A stretch of 48,768 nucleotides of DNA from Phlegmacium glaucopus (lineage: Eukaryota; Basidiomycota; Agaricomycetes; Agaricales; Cortinariaceae). The stretch lies in contig MU130545.1 in assembly GCA_015039465.1 (NCBI GenBank), positions 196,466-245,233 on the forward strand. Reading direction: 5' to 3'. Shown in pieces: positions 43,848 to 48,768 of this stretch. The notes under the pieces are model-generated. The model saw nothing but the letters and a program-made list of their open reading frames with translations, was not told the origin of the DNA and ran no database searches. Every line of letters begins with the position of its first letter. Position 1 is the stretch's first letter. The translations under genes were made by a program, and so were the position numbers.

Positions 43848-46800
43848 ATGAAGCGCCGTAGCAGTTTTGGGGAATCTGTCAAGTCCAAGAAACAAAAATA
43901 TCCATCTCTGACCATCAACGATGATCTGGATTCAAGTCCTGAACCAGCAACCTCGACATCGACAATCATAACAAGCGCCGTTGATCCCATGCCATCCATT
44001 CTTGCTAGTGCTGCGACTGCAAGCGCACAAGTTATTCAAGTCGCCGGCGCTACCGTGAGTGTTCAACTTCACCTATCGCATCCTTAAGTACCTAACGATC
44101 GTCATCCATCAGACTGCCCATGACCTCCGAGTCTCTACTTCGGTTTCCGCTCCGGCGATCAATGACCTTGCTCCTGTAAGCGTTCCAGACACTGGTCTTA
44201 ATGTGAGTGTTCAACTTAGCCCATCTCATCCATGATTACTCAATCGTCGTCGTCGATCAGACTATCCATGAACTCCAAGTCTCCATTTCGAACTTGGGAC
44301 CCACTGAATCGGAACAAAATCCTTTGGTGAGTTGCTTACACCATGTGTTCTCGGCTTTCGCTCATGATCAGTAGGCTCAACAATCTGTCTCGGGTCTCTT
44401 CGCGAATGCCCAGAATGTCCTCATCACCGGCGGCACTTTCGTAAGTCTTCCTCGTAAGTTGTGTATATAATTTAGCACTAATTGTACATACATACAGAAC
44501 AATGTCAATATGCTCCCTGCCAATACTAGTGAAAAGCAGATAAATATCCCTCTAACTCAAACCCAACTCCAGTCCAATCTTTACTGGATGGCAGGATGTA
44601 CTGGGTAAACTCGAGAAGATTTTTGTTCATCGTACTACTGGTAGACTGATGTCAAGGTGCTCTTGTCTCCTCTGGGGATTGGGAGGGATTGGGAAGACCC
44701 AGATTTGTCTCAAGTTCATAGAAGAAATGTCTGACAAGTAAGGATTCATACTTTGCATTCACAACACCAGATTCATTTCTTGATAGTTTTTCATATGTCT
44801 TCTGGGTTGATGCCTCCTCTCAGGAGAGCATGGAAATGTCTCTCAAGGGCATATCTAGCCTTCCTGCTGCACAAGTTTCTGGTATGAATGGCTCAGTTGA
44901 GTCTGTCCTCCAGTGGATATCTTCTCTCCAAGAAGAATGGTTGATTGTATTTGATAATGCTGATGATCCTCCTTCAGAGGTGGTGGCCAAATTTATTCCT
45001 CCAGGTAACAGAGGTAATATTCTGATTACCAGCAGAAACAGATCCATGGGAAGGATCATATCATTTGAGAACAAAATTGAGATCCATGGAATGGAGGAGC
45101 CAGATGCTATAGCTCTACTTCTTAAAGCCAGCTGTTTGGATCCATTGGCTGAGCATGTAGAAGCTGCCAAAAAGATTGTGGCTGAACTTGGCTGCATTCC
45201 TCTTGCTATTGATCATGCTGGGGCCTATATTGAGGCTGGGAAATGTGATATTGATCAATATCTGAGGCAATTCTCAGTGCACCGTAAGGTTCTTATGTCA
45301 GATGCTACATTCACTGGAGCATCAAAGTATGATAAAACAGTGTATGGGACTTGGGATCTTTCTTTCAAAACAATAGAAAGGAGGGCTGGTGGACATTCCA
45401 CTGCCACTGCTGGGGATGCACAAGCAGCCCAGGCTGCAATCCTGATTCTTCAAATATGTGCTTTCTATCATCATAGTAATATATCTACAGACATATTCCA
45501 ATCTGCTGCTGAGGAGGCCATGAAACATGTTGATAGTGACATAGCTGAAAAGTTACCTCAGGCAGCCACTTTATTGGATCATACTCTTCTTGGCTTGGAT
45601 AATGATGGTTGCTGGGATGAATTCATCTTTGGACAAGGGATTAGTGTCCTTCTCTCTTTCTCCTTGATGAAAAGAGGACAATCATCTAAAATGTTGTCTA
45701 TTCATCCTCTGGTGCACTACTGGAGCCGGGAGAGGATGTCAAAATATGAGCAGCAAAGAATGTGTGAGATGGGAAGCATAATATTGTCCTGTGCAATTCC
45801 ATGGAGATTTGAAAGTCATAATTATGCACTGCGACGGTTAATATTTCCACATATCAAGGTAAATGAACTACATGGGAGGCAGATAGGACCTAAGAAGCAA
45901 TACTATGATGATAAATGGACCAATTTTGCACTAGTAATGAGGGAGAATGGAGATTGGGGCAATGCAGAGCAGTTGAGGGCTGAAGTTATGGATGTAAGAA
46001 AGAAGCTGCTTGGTGCAGAACATCCAGATACCCTCAACAGTATGGCAGATCTAGCAAGCACATACAGTGATTGGGGAAGGTGGGATGAGGCAGAGCAACT
46101 GCAGGTTCAAGTTATGGACATGAGGAAGACACTGCTTGGTGTAGAACATCCAGACACCCTCAAAAGTATGGCAAATCTAGCATCCACATACAGTTATCAG
46201 GGATGGTGGAATGAAGCAGAGCAGCTGCAGGTTCAAGTTATGGACATGATGAAGAAGCTGCTTGGTGCAGAACATCCAGACACTCTCAGCAGTATGGCAA
46301 ATCTAGCAAGCACATACAGTTATCAGGGAAGGTGGGGTGAGGCAGAGCAGCTGCAGGTTCAAGTTATGGGCATGATGAAGAAGCTGCTTGGTGCAGAACA
46401 TCCAAATGCCCTCAACAGTATGGCAAATCTAGCAAGCACATACAGTTATCAGGGAAGGTGGAATGAGGCAGAGCAACTGCAAGTTCAAGTTATGGACATG
46501 AGCAAGAAGCTGCTTGATGCAGAACATCCAGACACCCTCACCAGTATGGCTAATCTAGCAAGCACATACAGAGATCAGGGAAGGTGGAATGAGGCAGAGC
46601 AACTGCAGGTTCAAGTTATGGACATGAGGAAGAAGCTGCTTGGTGCGGAACATCCAAACACTCTCACCAGCATGGCAAATCTAGCAATCACATACAGTTA
46701 TCAGGGACGGTTTAATGAGGCAGAGCAACTGCAGGTTCAAGTCATGGACATGAGCAAGGAGCTGCTTGGTGCAGAACATCCAGACACCCTCACCAGTACA

Positions 46801-47406
46801 GCTAATCTAGCAAGCACATACAGAGACCAGAGGTGGTGGTATAAGGCAGAGCAGCTGCAGGTTCAAGTTATGGACATGATGAAGAAGCTGCTTGGTGCAG
46901 AACATCCAAACACTGCCACTAGTATGGCAAATCTAGCAAGCACATACAGATATCAGGGAAAGTGTAATGAGGCAGAGCAACTGCAGGTTCAAGTTATGGA
47001 CATGAGGAAGAAGCTGCTTGGTGCAGAACATCCAAACACTCTCACCAGCATGGCAAATCTAGCAATCACATACACTTATCAGGGAAGGTGTAATGAGGCA
47101 GAGCAGCTGCAGGTTCAAGTTATGGACATGATGAAGAAGCTGCTTGGTGCAGAACATCCAGACACCCTTACCAGTACAGCTAATCTAGCAAGCACATACA
47201 GTTATCAGGGAAAGTGTAATGAGGCAGAGCAGCTGCAGGTTCAAGTTATGGACATGAGGAAGAAGCTGCTTGGTGCAGAACATCCAGACACCCTCAGCAG
47301 TATGGCGGGTCTAGCAAGGACATACAGTTGTCAGAGAAGGCATGGTGAGGCACAGCAGCTAGAGCTTAAACTCAGGAATATAAAGGATAGAATAGAAAGA
47401 GCCTGA
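43848..47406 (+). CDS. NLR-like NB-ARC/TPR receptor
   Basis: Exons: 43848-44054, 44113-44202, 44261-44326, 44375-44440, about 44498 to 44737 and 44787-47406. The N terminus is basic/disordered (MKRRSSFGESVKSKKQK), followed by short exons with TxHxLxVS repeats and the mushroom NLR motif NVLITGGTFNNVN. The NB-ARC domain has FTGWQDVLGKLEKIF, P-loop GLGGIGKTQ, FSYVFWVDASSQESM, Walker B WLIVFDNADD, GNILITSRN and a GLPL-like GCIPLAIDHAGAYI. A linker then leads to eleven 42-residue TPR units (46018-47400). Such receptors mediate non-self recognition or programmed death in fungi. Within about 44498-44580 the frame that reads ITGGTFNNV does not match the frame of FTGWQDV, and I find no intron that fixes it, so a frameshift or unusual splice is present. 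Expected length is about 1060 residues. Confidence 0.85.
45970..47390 (+). repeat. Eleven 126-bp TPR-coding tandem repeats
   Basis: The GAA of the EHP motif recurs exactly every 126 bp from 46018 to 47278 (ten intervals). Units share AEQLQVQVMDM and KLLGAEHPxTLTSMANLAST almost without change at the DNA level. Variation is confined to a few sites (Y-S/R/T-Y/D-Q-G-R/K-W/C/F; DM-R/M/S-K). Confidence 0.95.
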
Positions 47407-47955
47407 AGTGGCCCAATCATCAAAGTATAAAAGTGTTTGTACTCTACTTTACTTCCTTTCAATTGCACTATGCTTTAGAACAAAAAAATTAAATTTCAAA
47501 TTTTTAGCAGAAAATCAATGACAGAATATAGTCTTCCTGTAGAAGTCAAAATATTAGCCAGCAACACATATTGTTTGACCTCAGGAGGCTCATGAGAGAA
47601 AGAGATAACTAAGTACAATGATAACTAGCTAGTTTATATACTCAGTAAGAAAAAATGGGGTAAACTACAAAGAAAACAATAAGTGGGGATGAACAATCCT
47701 CAGTGACGTCACGGACGCGTGACATAGCGTGACACGGCCATTTGCGTCACAAACATTGAGACAACACAACTGCTCAAGCTCTTGATCATTTCCCTTGGTT
47801 TTTTTTGTATAATAGTCTTCCTTTAGCCTTGATACATCATATTACTGTTGTACTTAGTATATAAACTCAGAAATAATTGCTAAAAATGAACCAGAATGAT
47901 GCAAGTTCAACATAATATACATGCTCTCAAATATAAGTGATAAATGCAATGTCTC
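47407..47955. other. Intergenic between two convergent genes, no gene
   Basis: AT-rich, with T-rich tract near 47800. The 3' ends of the NLR gene (plus) and the acidic-tailed gene (minus) face each other here. A short palindromic run GTGACGTCACGGACGCGTGA at about 47703 is the only notable feature. Confidence 0.45.
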
Positions 47956-48768
47956 TCAGTTGTCATCTTCCCAACCACTCTCATCCTCCTCCTCTGAATC
48001 ATCACTATAAGAAGAACCGTTACTACATAGTACGAGTAGACGTTGTGACCTACCTCTTCTCACCGTTTTAGGACGACAACAGTTCTTCTAAGTACTTGAA
48101 AGTGGATGGGAAGGTGTAGAAGTTCTAGATGAAGAACATAAAAAATTTCCACGACGACTTTGTACCCTTGCGAAGTGGAGACTCAAACGGGGACCACCAG
48201 AATAACTACTCCGATGTTGACTCCTCTTTCTCGAACGTACCTACGGACGGTGGTTACTACACTTACTTCCACGAGAACCTAGTAAATCCGTAGAATACGC
48301 CATGGTTGGAGTCGAGTGTAACGAGTTAGTGTTACGTAATCGTTACAAAAAGGCGTTGTTATGAGTTCGTAAATACCGACGTTTTAAGTGACTCCGTCAC
48401 CTGATGGTTGTAGACGTGTTTGAACCTTCCCTCTTTCCTCTACTCTTTGTTTCTGCTTTCCTTTAACAACTTGTGGCACTATCCGCAGTCCGTCTCTTCT
48501 GTCGTGCTTTCCTCTTCGCACTTGTTTTCCGTTTCCTCTGTCGTCTAGCCTAACGTCGTTGTCCGTAGTAAGATCTGTTTCACTTCCGAAATCGTGAGTT
48601 CCCATGTGAAGATTTCCTAGTCAACTTTCATAAGTTCTTACGACCTCGAGGTTTAAACTACTGACGGTTCGACGGTTGGTTCCAACGACTGTAGGCCTTC
48701 CGTAATAGACTACGTTAACTAAACATACTTCTACCATTTACCGATGAACTTAGTCTATTTCTCCTTCT
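47956..48768 (-). CDS. Gene with acidic C terminus; 5' part string-reversed in this window
   Basis: Normal minus-strand reading from 48006 down to the TGA at 47956-47958 gives an acidic tail (SDDSEEEDESGWEDDN). Upstream of that, 48008-48768 has no fitting frame in any of the six. Its complement read left to right is open for 253 codons with a coherent protein: VVKKIHELSPTLPHLQDLLL, GALGSFRHLMRYQPQLTLLN, a long charged helix (EIVEHRDRRQAEKTARKEKR), then KVADIRKALSDAIDLYEDGK. The text resembles an Agaricomycete transposon-linked hypothetical protein family (NEGALGxFR). The last two bases (GA) join in phase with the tail (GAT AGT GAT GAT). The gene is incomplete at its 5' end. See the finding on string reversal. 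Confidence 0.7.

Noticed and set aside
48384..48605. 73-codon minus-strand open frame in the right-edge segment
   Set aside because: It is a by-product of string-reversed sequence and conflicts with the coherent 253-codon frame found after correction.
48008..48768. Ordinary inversion as explanation of the right-edge anomaly
   Set aside because: Inversion yields the reverse complement, which would be readable in one of the six frames; here none reads.
1..48768. CRISPR array, rRNA, tRNA or telomere repeats
   Set aside because: No spaced direct-repeat array, no conserved rRNA stretch, no tRNA arm pair and no TTAGGG run was found on reading.

Overview
The window is nuclear DNA of a filamentous basidiomycete, most likely an Agaricomycete. 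Genes are split by many 45-70 bp GT-AG introns with CTAAY-type branch points. Recognisable content includes a KDZ-type transposon, a fungal NB-ARC/TPR receptor, a tyrosinase, a seven-helix protein of mushroom type and a mitochondrial 2-oxoadipate dehydrogenase. I see no rRNA, tRNA, CRISPR array or bacterial-style operon.

Layout. 0-3 kb: one unrecognised multi-exon gene interrupted by an island of short self-complementary words. 3.1-9.5 kb: a decayed KDZ-type element with 37-bp terminal inverted repeats and two convergent genes, a CxC/RNase H-like transposase and a GRF zinc-finger accessory protein; both carry in-frame TGA stops. 9.6-28.5 kb: a repeat-built accessory block. It holds four copies of a small unrecognised gene, a roughly 2-3 kb segmental duplication, two BEACH-protein pseudogenes, fragments of a dihydrofolate synthase and an F-box/LRR gene, foldback elements, and two nonautonomous transposons whose empty sites survive in a paralogous copy. 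A single-pass membrane protein gene (17.9-19.4 kb) sits intact inside it. 29-42 kb: an ordinary gene region with a Vps68/UPF0220 (TMEM50-like) membrane protein, a basic unrecognised protein and its duplicated tail, a seven-helix membrane protein, a secreted tyrosinase, and DHTKD1-type 2-oxoadipate dehydrogenase E1 with 25 exons including 6-nt and 3-nt microexons. 43.8-47.4 kb: an NLR-like receptor with a GGTF-type N terminus, NB-ARC and eleven nearly identical 42-residue TPR units.

The strangest signal is at the right edge. Bases 48008-48768 read as one open frame of about 253 codons only if the complement is read left to right, that is, if the string is reversed without complementing. That frame joins in phase to the acidic C terminus of a normal minus-strand gene just to the left. 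Natural inversion cannot do this, so I treat it as an assembly or data-handling error (or a planted edit) hiding a real gene.

The unique genes look independent of each other (membrane biology, lysine catabolism, phenol oxidation, self/non-self sensing). The 9.6-28.5 kb block is best read as a graveyard where segmental duplication, transposition and foldback growth have repeatedly copied a small gene family. Exon calls come from reading splice signals and phase by eye; no alignment or database search was run.
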